Below the pieces are notes generated by a model that was not told the DNA's origin, did not search any database, and saw only the letters and a list, made by a program, of their open reading frames with translations. The position numbers and the translations under genes are program-made. 49,131 bases of DNA from UBA2588 sp964343075 (GTDB lineage: Bacteria > Chloroflexota > Dehalococcoidia > Lucifugimonadales > UBA3495): the NCBI GenBank assembly GCA_964343075.1, contig CAYFGT010000011.1, positions 1-49,131 on the forward strand. The letters run 5' to 3'. This document shows positions 9,797 to 18,023 of this stretch, piece after piece. Position 1 is the first letter of the stretch. Every line of letters starts with the position of its first letter.

Positions 9797-11362
9797 TCAT
9801 AATGGAATATTACCGTGTTTTTTCTGTGGCAGTGAATCTTTTTTATCTCTTAACATGTTTAACGATTTAACAAGTATTGCTCTAGTTTCAGCAGGGTCTA
9901 TAACATCATCCAAAAAACCTCTTTCAGCTGATACATATGGATTTGAAATTCCTTCTCTGTACTCTTGTAGTAACCTGAATCTTACTTGTTCTACGTCGTC
10001 GCCAGCAGCAGCAATTTCTTCCCTGTGAATGATATTAACGGCTCCTTCTGGGCCCATTACTGCAATTTCAGCAGATGGCCACGCCAAATTTATATCTGAT
10101 CTTAGATGCTTGCTGCTCATAACGATATATGCTCCACCATAAGCTTTCCGTGTTATCACACTCATTTTAGGTACGGTTGCCTCTGCATAAGCATATATCA
10201 ACTTAGCTCCATGTCGGATTATGCCACCATATTCTTGATCTACCCCAGGCATAAAACCAGGAACATCAACCAAAGTAACCAAAGGGACATTGAAACAGTC
10301 ACAAAAACGAACAAACCGAGCGGCCTTTGCCGATGCATCTATATCCAATACTCCTGCTAGATGGTTGGGTTGATTCGCTACAATTCCAATAGTACTTCCA
10401 TTGAGCCTTCCGAACCCTACTATAATATTCCGTGCAAACGAATTCTGGACTTCCATAAACTCATCATCTACTAGTTCGTAGATGATTTCCTTCATGTCAT
10501 ATGGTTTGTTAGGTGCCGTTGGAATTATAGATCGTAGCCTCGGATTTTCGTCCCAGGTCTGAGATTTATAAAATTTTGGTGACTCACTTGAGTGATTATT
10601 CGAAGGTATGAAATTAATCAATCTTCTAACTTCGTTTAGACAATCCTGTTCATCTGATCCAACAAAATGAGCCACGCCACTTTTAGTTGAGTGAGGCAGA
10701 TATCCTCCCAGTGTTTCGTGATCAACCTCAGCACCAGTCACAGTTTTAACCACATCAGGACCTGTAATATACATCTGTCCGGTCCCCTTAACCATAAAAA
10801 TGAAATCTGTAATCGCCGGGGAATAAACAGCTCCTCCAGCTGAAGGACCCATAATTACTGAAATTTGAGGGATAACCCCAGAATACATCGTATTCCTAAG
10901 GAATATATCGCCATATGCTGCCAAACTTAATGTGCCTTCTTGGATCCTTGCACCACCAGAATCATTTATCCCAACAATAGGACATCCGGTCTTGGCGGCC
11001 ATATCCATAATCTTGCATATCTTTTCACCTACAACCTCAGACAGAGATCCTCCCAACACAGTAAAGTCTTGAGAATACACAAATACCTGTTTGCCAGCGA
11101 TTTGCCCAAAACCTGTCACTACAGCGTCCCCTGCTACTTTTCGATTCCCCATGTCAAAATCCACTGCTCTGTGAGTTACAAATGAATCTATCTCAGTAAA
11201 TTCGCCATTATCCATAAGCAGCGCTATTCTTTCCCTAGCTGTTAGCTTACCTCTATTATGCTGCTGTTCAATACGAGCTGGGCCGCCTCCTTGCCTAGTA
11301 GCTTCTCGTCGCAACTGTAAATCATTCAATTTCGTTTCCATTGAATTGTTGTTGTCTTCCAA
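9797..11362 (-). CDS. pccB: Acyl-CoA carboxylase carboxyltransferase (beta) subunit
   Basis: Transfers carboxyl from biotin to acetyl- or propionyl-CoA. The N-terminal RREATRQGGGPARIEQQHNRGKLTARERI pattern (split here only by eye), GGSLSEVVGEKI and PVVTLVDVPGFMPG-like blocks, and the oxyanion-hole glycines (DSGGARIQEG, GGAYIVMSS) are characteristic of the PccB/MmdA family. Length of 521 aa is typical. The start is TTG with AGAGG 6 nt upstream, better supported than the ATG seven codons in. No biotin carboxylase or biotin carrier gene lies in the window, so the partner subunits are elsewhere. It could also be a decarboxylase alpha chain. Confidence 0.92.
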   Translation of the reverse strand: MEDNNNSMETKLNDLQLRREATRQGGGPARIEQQHNRGKLTARERIALLMDNGEFTEIDSFVTHRAVDFDMGNRKVAGDAVVTGFGQIAGKQVFVYSQDFTVLGGSLSEVVGEKICKIMDMAAKTGCPIVGINDSGGARIQEGTLSLAAYGDIFLRNTMYSGVIPQISVIMGPSAGGAVYSPAITDFIFMVKGTGQMYITGPDVVKTVTGAEVDHETLGGYLPHSTKSGVAHFVGSDEQDCLNEVRRLINFIPSNNHSSESPKFYKSQTWDENPRLRSIIPTAPNKPYDMKEIIYELVDDEFMEVQNSFARNIIVGFGRLNGSTIGIVANQPNHLAGVLDIDASAKAARFVRFCDCFNVPLVTLVDVPGFMPGVDQEYGGIIRHGAKLIYAYAEATVPKMSVITRKAYGGAYIVMSSKHLRSDINLAWPSAEIAVMGPEGAVNIIHREEIAAAGDDVEQVRFRLLQEYREGISNPYVSAERGFLDDVIDPAETRAILVKSLNMLRDKKDSLPQKKHGNIPL

Positions 11363-11468
11363 AACGCACCTCTCGATTGGTTAAATACTAGCAGACGCCC
11401 ATTTTAGGTGCAATCTACACCAAAATGATAAAATTCCACTAAGATACATAATCAAGGACTTCTAACAA

Positions 11469-12320
11469 ATGAAACTAGCTGAATTAAGGGTGGCAAATAA
11501 TGAACCCATAACTTGGGGTTCAAGAACCTACGTTATGGGCATTATAAATGTCACACCAGATTCATTCTCTGGAGACGGCTTATATCTAGACTACGATTCT
11601 ACGCTTAAACAAGCGTTAAGATTTGTAGAAGAAGGAGCAGATTTTATTGATATCGGTGCTGAATCTACTAGGCCTCAGCATATTCCAATCGGAACAGAAG
11701 AGGAACTTGATCGCATAATGCCTGTCATTCAAGGATTAATAAAAGAAATAAATCTTCCTTTAAGTATAGACACTTCAAAATCTTTGGTAGCGTTAGAAGC
11801 TTTAAAAGCAGGTGCGCACATTATAAATGATGTGTCTGGATTAACATTAGACACTAACATGGCCTCAATAGTGGCTGACTGGGGCTGTCCTGTCGTTATT
11901 ATGCATAATGACCAGATTCTAGAGACTTCGGATGCACTATCCGAAGTCCGAAAATCATTACAAGCACGGATTCAAATAGCACTGGATGCAGGGGTACGTA
12001 AAGACGACATCATAATAGATCCCGGGATAGGTTTTGGGAAATCCCCCGATCATAATTTATCAATAATTAATCATCTACCGTCTATTAATCCATCCAATTT
12101 CCCTATACTAATAGGAACTTCTCGCAAATCGACCATAGGCCACATATTAAAGGCCAATGTAGATGATCGAATAGAAGGTACTGCCGCAACAGTAGCAGTC
12201 AGCATAGCCCGAGGCGCAGATATTGTCAGAGTGCATGACGTGCAACAAATGCAACGCGTCTGTTTAATGACTGACGCAATAACTCGATCATGGAGGCCAC
12301 CCGATTGGAAAAACCCATAG
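11469..12320 (+). CDS. folP: Dihydropteroate synthase
   Basis: Condenses p-aminobenzoate with 6-hydroxymethyl-dihydropterin diphosphate in folate synthesis. TIM-barrel motifs are GIINVTPDSFSGDG near residue 24, DIGAESTRP, INDVSG, IDPGIGFGKSPDHNL and GTSRKS. Length of 283 aa is normal. It overlaps folK, the preceding enzyme of the same pathway. An extended -10 (TG-N-TAAAAT, 11426-11434) sits just upstream with only a weak -35. Confidence 0.96.
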   Translation: MKLAELRVANNEPITWGSRTYVMGIINVTPDSFSGDGLYLDYDSTLKQALRFVEEGADFIDIGAESTRPQHIPIGTEEELDRIMPVIQGLIKEINLPLSIDTSKSLVALEALKAGAHIINDVSGLTLDTNMASIVADWGCPVVIMHNDQILETSDALSEVRKSLQARIQIALDAGVRKDDIIIDPGIGFGKSPDHNLSIINHLPSINPSNFPILIGTSRKSTIGHILKANVDDRIEGTAATVAVSIARGADIVRVHDVQQMQRVCLMTDAITRSWRPPDWKNP

Positions 12321-12838
12321 AAATCACACTTGCTTTAGGAAGTAATATCGGCGACAGATTACAAAATCTAAAATCTTGCCTAACAGCAATTAATCAAAAA
12401 GTTGGGCATATTACTAAGACCTCATCGATATATGAAACCGAACCGTGGGGCAACCCTAATCAGGATAAATTTTATAATATGGTGATTTCCGCTCATACCG
12501 TTTTGGGGCCTATAGCTCTACTCAGCTGTGTCAAATCTATAGAATGTGATTTGGGACGAGAACCTCAAATAAGAAGATACGAACCTCGGATCATAGATAT
12601 TGATATCATTTATTACGGCAATGCCATTATCAGCATCAAAACTCCAGACCTATCAATACCTCACCCTTTAGTCCAAGTTAGAGAATTTGTTCTAGTGCCG
12701 CTCAACGAAATCCAGCCGATGAAGACCCATCCTTTATTGAAATGCTCCAATGATCAATTATTAGCCTCCTTAAATGACTATCCCCTTATCCAAAAAGTAA
12801 CAGATCAAAGCCATGTAGATTACATACAAAACAGTTGA
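12305..12838 (+). CDS. folK: 2-amino-4-hydroxy-6-hydroxymethyldihydropteridine pyrophosphokinase
   Basis: Activates 6-hydroxymethyl-dihydropterin with ATP to supply folP. Signature LALGSNIGDR lies near the N-terminus, followed by ETEPWGNPNQDKFYNMV and the metal- and pterin-binding RRYEPRIIDIDIIYYG. The frame is open from an ATG at 12290, but GGAGG at 12292-12296 is 8 nt before a TTG at 12305, which gives the more natural N-terminus. Either way the gene overlaps the 3' end of folP, so the two are coupled. Confidence 0.93.
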   Translation: MEKPIEITLALGSNIGDRLQNLKSCLTAINQKVGHITKTSSIYETEPWGNPNQDKFYNMVISAHTVLGPIALLSCVKSIECDLGREPQIRRYEPRIIDIDIIYYGNAIISIKTPDLSIPHPLVQVREFVLVPLNEIQPMKTHPLLKCSNDQLLASLNDYPLIQKVTDQSHVDYIQNS

Positions 12839-12864
12839 CAATTTACTCAAACTAAAGCATATTA
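12835..12864 (+). promoter_or_regulatory. Promoter of groL
   Basis: A perfect -35 TTGACA (12835-12840) overlaps the folK stop. The -10 is CATATT or ATATTA at 12858-12864 with a 17-18-bp spacer. No CIRCE palindrome (the HrcA operator) is present, so control by HrcA is not supported. Confidence 0.5.
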
Positions 12865-12904
12865 AAAACTCATCATTTTATTGTGTCAGACTTAGGGAGA
12901 TAAG

Positions 12905-14530
12905 ATGCCAGAAAAACAACTTATATTTGATCAAAACGCACGAACTAGCTTAATGAAAGGAGTAGACGAACTCGCTCGTTGCGTAAGCGTCACTCTAGGA
13001 CCAAGCGGACGTAACGTGCTGCTGACTCGCGTATGGGCTATGCCTGTCGTATGTAGTGACGGAGTTACTATCGCCAAAGAAATAGAATTGCCAGACCCTT
13101 ATGAAAATATGGGAGCTCAAATAGTGAAAGAAGCTGCTGCCAAAACCAACGATATGGTCGGTGATGGGACAACAACTTCTATCGTATTGAGTCAAGCTAT
13201 CGTACAAGAAGGATTCAAGAACGTCGCATCTGGCGCGAGCGGAATCTCACTAAAAGCCGGTATAGATAAAGCAGCTCAATCGGTAAAAGATCAAATAGAG
13301 CAAGCTGCTATTCCGGTCCACACTAAGGACCAAATTAGCAAAGTTGCAGCACTATCCGCTCATGAAGAAGAAATAGCAGGATTGATAGCTGAAGCTATGG
13401 ATAAAGTAGGCCGGGAAGGAATAATTACAGTAGAAGAATCCAACACTCTTGGTGATGAACTGGAAATTGTTGAAGGTATGCGATTGGACAGAGGATATTT
13501 GTCTCCCCATTTTGTTTCTGACACGGAAAAAATGGAGGTTGCTCTAGATAATCCTTATATATTGTTAACCGATCAAAAAATCTCAACCGTGCAAGAAATA
13601 GTTCCGTTATTAGAGAAAGTTTCTGAATCAGGTAATAGAGCAATAGTAATAATTGCAGAAGACGTAGATGGAGAAGCGCTATCTACGTTAGTAGTAAATA
13701 AAATGCGAGGAGCTCTCAATTGCGTAGCAGTTAAGGCACCTGGATTCGGTGACCGACGAAAAGCTCTGTTAGAAGACGTTGCAATACTAACCGGCGCTAC
13801 GGTAATAAGTTCGGATACGGGTCTGTCACTAGACACAGCAGAACTCCAGCATTTAGGCAGCACTCGAAGATACATAGCAAACAAAGACGAATCATTTATA
13901 GTTGATGGAGCGGGATCCGAACAAAACGTGGCAGCTAGAGTTGATCAACTCAAAGTCCAAATCGATACAACAACCTCAGACTACGATAGAGAAAAGCTAC
14001 AAGAGCGGTTGGCGGCCTTGGTTGGAGGAGTAGCAGTTATAAAGATTGGAGCATTCACAGAACCAGAACTTAATGAGCGGAAATCCCGAGCAGAAGATGC
14101 TTTAGCAGCAACGAGAGCTGCAGTAGAAGAAGGAATCGTCGCAGGCGGAGGGGTCACTTTGATTAAAGCTCAGTCAACCCTTGAAGAACTACAGAACAAC
14201 TTAAGTGGCGAAGAAGCCTTAGGGGTTCGAATAGTTAAAGAAGCACTCACAGCCCCATTAAGCGTCATCGCTAAAAACGCCGGATATCCAAGTGAAGTAA
14301 TAATTGATAAAGTAAAAAACTCAGAAACAAACTGGGGATTCGATGCAGAAGCTGGAGAATACTGTGATCTAGTGGAACATGGCATCGTAGACCCTGCAAA
14401 AGTCACGAGGTCCGCGGTCGAAAATGCATGTAGTGTAGCTGGCATGTTGCTAACCACCCAAGCTGTAGTAACCGAAATACCAGTTTACGAACCATTACCT
14501 GATGATATCCAAAGTTTTATGCGAGATTAA
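12905..14530 (+). CDS. groL: GroEL-type chaperonin (solitary, atypical C-terminus)
   Basis: Group I chaperonin forming double heptameric rings that fold proteins with GroES and ATP. ATPase residues are kept: SDGVT, GDGTTT near residue 85 and the RAEDALAATRAAVEEG region carrying the catalytic Asp. It has 541 residues. Three oddities stand out. No groES gene is adjacent, the segment after SGRNVLL is TRVWAMPVVCSDG rather than the usual EKSFGAPTITKDG type, and the C-terminus ends in an acidic, non-repetitive tail instead of the GGM repeats. It may be a second, specialised GroEL. RBS is GGGAG at 12895-12899. Confidence 0.93.
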   Translation: MPEKQLIFDQNARTSLMKGVDELARCVSVTLGPSGRNVLLTRVWAMPVVCSDGVTIAKEIELPDPYENMGAQIVKEAAAKTNDMVGDGTTTSIVLSQAIVQEGFKNVASGASGISLKAGIDKAAQSVKDQIEQAAIPVHTKDQISKVAALSAHEEEIAGLIAEAMDKVGREGIITVEESNTLGDELEIVEGMRLDRGYLSPHFVSDTEKMEVALDNPYILLTDQKISTVQEIVPLLEKVSESGNRAIVIIAEDVDGEALSTLVVNKMRGALNCVAVKAPGFGDRRKALLEDVAILTGATVISSDTGLSLDTAELQHLGSTRRYIANKDESFIVDGAGSEQNVAARVDQLKVQIDTTTSDYDREKLQERLAALVGGVAVIKIGAFTEPELNERKSRAEDALAATRAAVEEGIVAGGGVTLIKAQSTLEELQNNLSGEEALGVRIVKEALTAPLSVIAKNAGYPSEVIIDKVKNSETNWGFDAEAGEYCDLVEHGIVDPAKVTRSAVENACSVAGMLLTTQAVVTEIPVYEPLPDDIQSFMRD

Positions 14531-14573
14531 CAGCATAGCCACTCACATCTCCAAATAATATGCGAGGACAGTT

Positions 14574-15095
14574 ATGTTAAGTGGCGCCTTGGGCAAGGCA
14601 TCGATATTAAATAGAATTAACGGTCCCATGCCTTTGATAACAGACTACTTGGACTTGGACCAGCAGGTCCAGCCCAATGGATTTGACTGTACAGTCCGAA
14701 CTATTGAAAGGTTTAGGGGAACTGCGCAGCTAGGTACTGATAATTCTGAAAGAGTACTACCTAAGACTTGTACAATACAACCAGATCGCGATGATTATTA
14801 CGACTTAGTAAAAGGATCTTATCTAATAACACTGAATGAGATCGTTAATTTACCGAATAATTTAATGGCTTTAGCCAGACCTAGATCCAGCTTACTTAGG
14901 TCCGGGATTTCGATACATACCGCCGTATGGGACGCTGGATACTCTGGTAGGTCTCAATGTCTATTGATAAATCATACTGAGTCATTGTTCAGAGTTAAAC
15001 AGGATTCCAGGATACTCCAAATGATTTTCATGTATTTGGATTACGCAACACAAGACGGCTATTCCGGTATCTATCAAAACGAAAACAACGTCTGA
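14574..15095 (+). CDS. dUTPase of the archaeal (Dcd-like) type
   Basis: Member of the trimeric dUTPase/dCTP deaminase fold. ARPRSSLLRSGISIHTAVWDAGYSGRSQ-like sequence and a C-terminal YSGIYQ motif match archaeal-type dUTP diphosphatases more than bacterial Dcd. At the place where dCTP deaminases have their catalytic glutamate (the LEFYN strand), this protein has CLLIN, so deamination is unlikely. Expected reaction is dUTP to dUMP and pyrophosphate, keeping uracil out of DNA. Length is 173 aa; RBS GAGG precedes the ATG. It lies between groL and queG on the same strand. Confidence 0.8.
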   Translation: MLSGALGKASILNRINGPMPLITDYLDLDQQVQPNGFDCTVRTIERFRGTAQLGTDNSERVLPKTCTIQPDRDDYYDLVKGSYLITLNEIVNLPNNLMALARPRSSLLRSGISIHTAVWDAGYSGRSQCLLINHTESLFRVKQDSRILQMIFMYLDYATQDGYSGIYQNENNV

Positions 15096-15099
15096 TCAC

Positions 15100-16218
15100 A
15101 TGAATCTATCGGCAACAATTCTCCAAATGGCCTATGAGCATGGATTTGACTTAGTAGGCATTACAAGCACTGAAGACTTTTTAGCGGCACAAGAACATGC
15201 TATTGATCAGGTCAACAAAGGCCACATGGACGGGCTAAATTGGTATACCAAAGCACGGATTTTACGAGGAAGTAGTCCATCTGTATTGATGCCCGAAGTG
15301 AAATCCATCATAAGTTTAGGTTTAAATTACTATCAATCAAGAAATGCCAATGATTGGAGTGACGCACACATAGCAAAATATGCTCAAGGAAGAGATTACC
15401 ACAAAACTCTTAAAACCATGATGAGAAACTATATAAACGCACTCGAAAAAGAAGTGGATTATGGGATATCAGCCAAATGGTATGTAGATGATGGCCCTAT
15501 GTTAGATAAAGCCATCGCACAACGAAGTGGATTAGGCTGGTTTGGCAAGAATTCAAATATCCTGAGCAAAAGATACGGGTCTTGGATTTTACTAGGAGAA
15601 ATATTAACCGATCTTTCATTGGAATCTAACGAACCATTACTCACTAACTGTGGTGATTGCACGATTTGCATTGATATGTGTCCTACTGAAGCTATAGTAG
15701 AACCATATCAGGTTAATACTAGTCTTTGTATTTCATTCCACACCATTGAAAACAGAGGTAGTGTACCGATTAATTTGAGAAAGTCATTCGGTCAATGGGT
15801 ATTCGGATGCGATATATGCCAGGATGTCTGTCCTGTCAATAAATTCCAAGCAGACACACGCAGTAATCAATTTGACACCAACAGAACATCCACCAGTATC
15901 CTGGAACTTCTAGAAATGTCTGAACAAGCCTTTAAAGCCAAATTTGCTGGAACTCCCGTAATGAGAGCAAAATACTCAGGAATGCAACGTAATGCTTGTA
16001 TTGCAGCAGGGAATCACCTTGATAATGCTAATTTACCAGGACTACTTAAATGTCTTGAAGCCATCGATCCGATCGTGCGCAGCCACGCGGCCTGGGCTCT
16101 CGGGCAGTTCGATACCACTGCTACAAGACAAGCATTGAAGATTAGACGTAAATCGGAAGAAGATGCTGGGGTAATTACTGAAATCGATATCGCATTAGGC
16201 ACATCTACCAATCAGTGA
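15100..16218 (+). CDS. queG: Epoxyqueuosine reductase
   Basis: Cobalamin- and 4Fe-4S-dependent enzyme for the last step of queuosine synthesis in tRNA. The N-terminal half carries YAQGRDYHKTLK and KWYVDDGPMLDKAIAQRSGLGWFGKN, typical of QueG. Two ferredoxin-like clusters follow: CGDCTICIDMCPTEA and CDICQDVCP. The C-terminal third has HEAT-like repeats (VRSHAAWALGQF) for tRNA binding. Length 372 aa. It begins 4 nt after the dUTPase stop and ends overlapping the convergent EVE gene by 7 bp. Confidence 0.95.
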   Translation: MNLSATILQMAYEHGFDLVGITSTEDFLAAQEHAIDQVNKGHMDGLNWYTKARILRGSSPSVLMPEVKSIISLGLNYYQSRNANDWSDAHIAKYAQGRDYHKTLKTMMRNYINALEKEVDYGISAKWYVDDGPMLDKAIAQRSGLGWFGKNSNILSKRYGSWILLGEILTDLSLESNEPLLTNCGDCTICIDMCPTEAIVEPYQVNTSLCISFHTIENRGSVPINLRKSFGQWVFGCDICQDVCPVNKFQADTRSNQFDTNRTSTSILELLEMSEQAFKAKFAGTPVMRAKYSGMQRNACIAAGNHLDNANLPGLLKCLEAIDPIVRSHAAWALGQFDTTATRQALKIRRKSEEDAGVITEIDIALGTSTNQ

Positions 16219-16778
16219 TCAAGCTTTTTCATTTCATCTTCTAACAAGTAAAAATCCGTTTTGGGGAGCAAATGCAAATTCCCCTGAAAAGCCATAGGCC
16301 AATCCTCAGGTGCCCATCTTTTTACATATTCTAGCCTCGGAGCGATTTGGTAGGCATCAATATAGTATTCTGGATCTAGAAGTATTTCAGTTCTTATCCC
16401 AATCTCATATTTCCATCCCATTGTTTCTATATTTTCCCATACATTTTCAGTAAGTTCTTGATATGGACGGATAACATGGCCGGTCGCTGGAAATTTTTTC
16501 ATGCCATTGACGTAGAACAAAATCCGATCCCCTGCTTCAATACGCTGTATTTTACGTCTATGTTCGCCAGAAAGAGGATAGATATCAAAATTTCGGTCCA
16601 AACTAACTTCGAAACTTGCGGGATCACATACCACCATCCAAAAATTCCTTGGTGTATGAGACTGTACATTCTTAGTGTTATTCTGATTTTTTCCTGGCAA
16701 TTTAGACCTTCTCAACATCAATGTTCTTACACATATTTTACACCAGAAGAGAGAGTCCTTAAACCTAATTGTCCCCAT
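16212..16778 (-). CDS. EVE/PUA-like domain protein
   Basis: A probable modified-base-binding protein. FWMVVCDPASFEV begins the EVE domain at about residue 46 and RIEAGDRILFYVNGMKKFPATGHV is its second conserved block. EVE domains bind modified nucleobases in DNA or RNA. The first 45 residues are basic, low in similarity to the family and may be untranslated. There is no good ribosome site at 16778, while a TTG near 16700 has AGAAGG 6 nt upstream. No HNH or McrB-type partner is adjacent, so a role in restriction is not supported. Confidence 0.75.
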   Translation of the reverse strand: MGTIRFKDSLFWCKICVRTLMLRRSKLPGKNQNNTKNVQSHTPRNFWMVVCDPASFEVSLDRNFDIYPLSGEHRRKIQRIEAGDRILFYVNGMKKFPATGHVIRPYQELTENVWENIETMGWKYEIGIRTEILLDPEYYIDAYQIAPRLEYVKRWAPEDWPMAFQGNLHLLPKTDFYLLEDEMKKLDH

Positions 16779-16797
16779 ATATGATTTGGTGTACTAT
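16769..16797 (+). promoter_or_regulatory. Promoter of the thiolase-fold gene
   Basis: TTGTCC (16769-16774), 17-bp spacer, TACTAT (16792-16797) preceded by TG. It overlaps the 5' end of the divergent EVE frame as drawn, which supports a later EVE start. AAAGGAG stands 7 nt before the thiolase ATG. Confidence 0.45.
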
Positions 16798-16828
16798 TCT
16801 ATAAGCTCAAAGTTAAAGGAGCATAATC

Positions 16829-18001
16829 ATGACTTTAGAAATCCAGAAAAAAGTAGCAGCCATAGTTGGAGTTGCTGAATCCGATGAAATTGGACGAGTC
16901 CCTAACAAATCGTCTCTACAGCACCATGCAGAAGCAGCGTACAACGCCCTTGCAGATGCAGGGCTTAAAATATCAGACGTGGATGGCTTGTTTACCGCTG
17001 GATTCTCAACATTACTTACTGCTGAGTATTTAGGTATTGAGCCTCAATTCACAGACAACACCTCAGTCGGAGGTTCTTCGTTTGTAATCCATGTTGCCCA
17101 TGCCGTTGCCGCCATACAAGCGGGATATTGCAAAGTAGCTCTTATAACTCATGGACAAGCTGGCCGATCAACCAGAGCTCGTATACCTGTCGACCCAAAT
17201 TTACCCATAGCTCAATATGAAACCCCATACGGATTCATAGGGCAACCTATCAACTATGCACTTGCATGCTCAAGATACATGGACAAATATGGCAGAGACA
17301 AAACCCGAGAAGGAATGGCTGAAATTGCGGTGTCTACCAGAAAATGGGCTAACTTAAACCCCAAAGCATTAATGTACGACACACCAATGTCTTTTGAAGA
17401 GTATCACAATTCAAGATGGATATCTTGGCCGTTTCATTTACCGGATTGCTGTTTGGCTACAGATTCCGGTGCAGCAATAATTGTTGCGTCCCCTGAAATT
17501 GTTAGCCAAACGGCAAAAAAGCCCATATGGATCTTAGGAGCAGCAGAATCCCACGATCACAATATGGTGAGCATGATGCCTGATATGACATCAACTGTAT
17601 CAAGGACTACTGGGCCGTTGGCTCTTCAAAGAGCTGGCTTGACCCATGATGATATAGATTTAACCATGATCTACGATTCGTTTACATATACCGTTATGGC
17701 GTCACTCGAAGGACTAGGCTTCTGTGGTCCAGGTGAAGCCGCTGATTTTGTAAAAAATCAACGAACCGCTCCAGGCGGGGATTTCGCGCTGAATACCAAT
17801 GGAGGGGGGTTGTCCTACAGTCATCCAGGAATGTATGGCAGCTTTTTATTAGTTGAAGCTGCTCGCCAATTACGAGGAGAGGCGGGAGAACGACAAATTA
17901 AATCCAAGACAAATGCAGATCAAAATCCACAAATATCTCTAGTGAATGGCACCGGAGGGTCTTTGTCCTCCACCGGAACCGTTATCTTAGCCAGAGACTA
18001 A
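16829..18001 (+). CDS. Thiolase-fold protein lacking catalytic cysteines (SCP2/aldolase-like)
   Basis: Thiolase-superfamily protein of 390 aa, usually annotated acetyl-CoA acetyltransferase. The position of the acyl-accepting Cys is replaced by NTSVGGSS (77-84), and the C-terminal Cys motif is replaced by GTGGSLSSTG (374-383). The active-site-type His332 in LSYSHPG remains. Claisen-type thiolysis through a Cys nucleophile is therefore unlikely. The pattern is closer to SCP2-like thiolases and to thiolase-fold retro-aldolases that cleave side chains with a DUF35/OB partner. No such partner is adjacent. Function beyond the fold is inference. Confidence 0.85.
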   Translation: MTLEIQKKVAAIVGVAESDEIGRVPNKSSLQHHAEAAYNALADAGLKISDVDGLFTAGFSTLLTAEYLGIEPQFTDNTSVGGSSFVIHVAHAVAAIQAGYCKVALITHGQAGRSTRARIPVDPNLPIAQYETPYGFIGQPINYALACSRYMDKYGRDKTREGMAEIAVSTRKWANLNPKALMYDTPMSFEEYHNSRWISWPFHLPDCCLATDSGAAIIVASPEIVSQTAKKPIWILGAAESHDHNMVSMMPDMTSTVSRTTGPLALQRAGLTHDDIDLTMIYDSFTYTVMASLEGLGFCGPGEAADFVKNQRTAPGGDFALNTNGGGLSYSHPGMYGSFLLVEAARQLRGEAGERQIKSKTNADQNPQISLVNGTGGSLSSTGTVILARD

Positions 18002-18023
18002 ATCAAGAATCAGATAAATTATC

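Noticed and set aside
9639..10028. 129-codon plus-strand ORF opposite the oxidoreductase and carboxylase genes
   Set aside because: It is antisense to two clear genes, has no ribosome site and no recognisable protein pattern. Other long antisense frames, such as 39579-39893 and 41429-41974, were rejected for the same reason.
12838..12904. CIRCE/HrcA site at groL
   Set aside because: The TTAGCACTC-N9-GAGTGCTAA palindrome is not present; only a plain promoter is seen.
16212..16778. EVE protein as part of a restriction or defence system
   Set aside because: No McrB, HNH or methylase partner nearby; neighbours are housekeeping genes.
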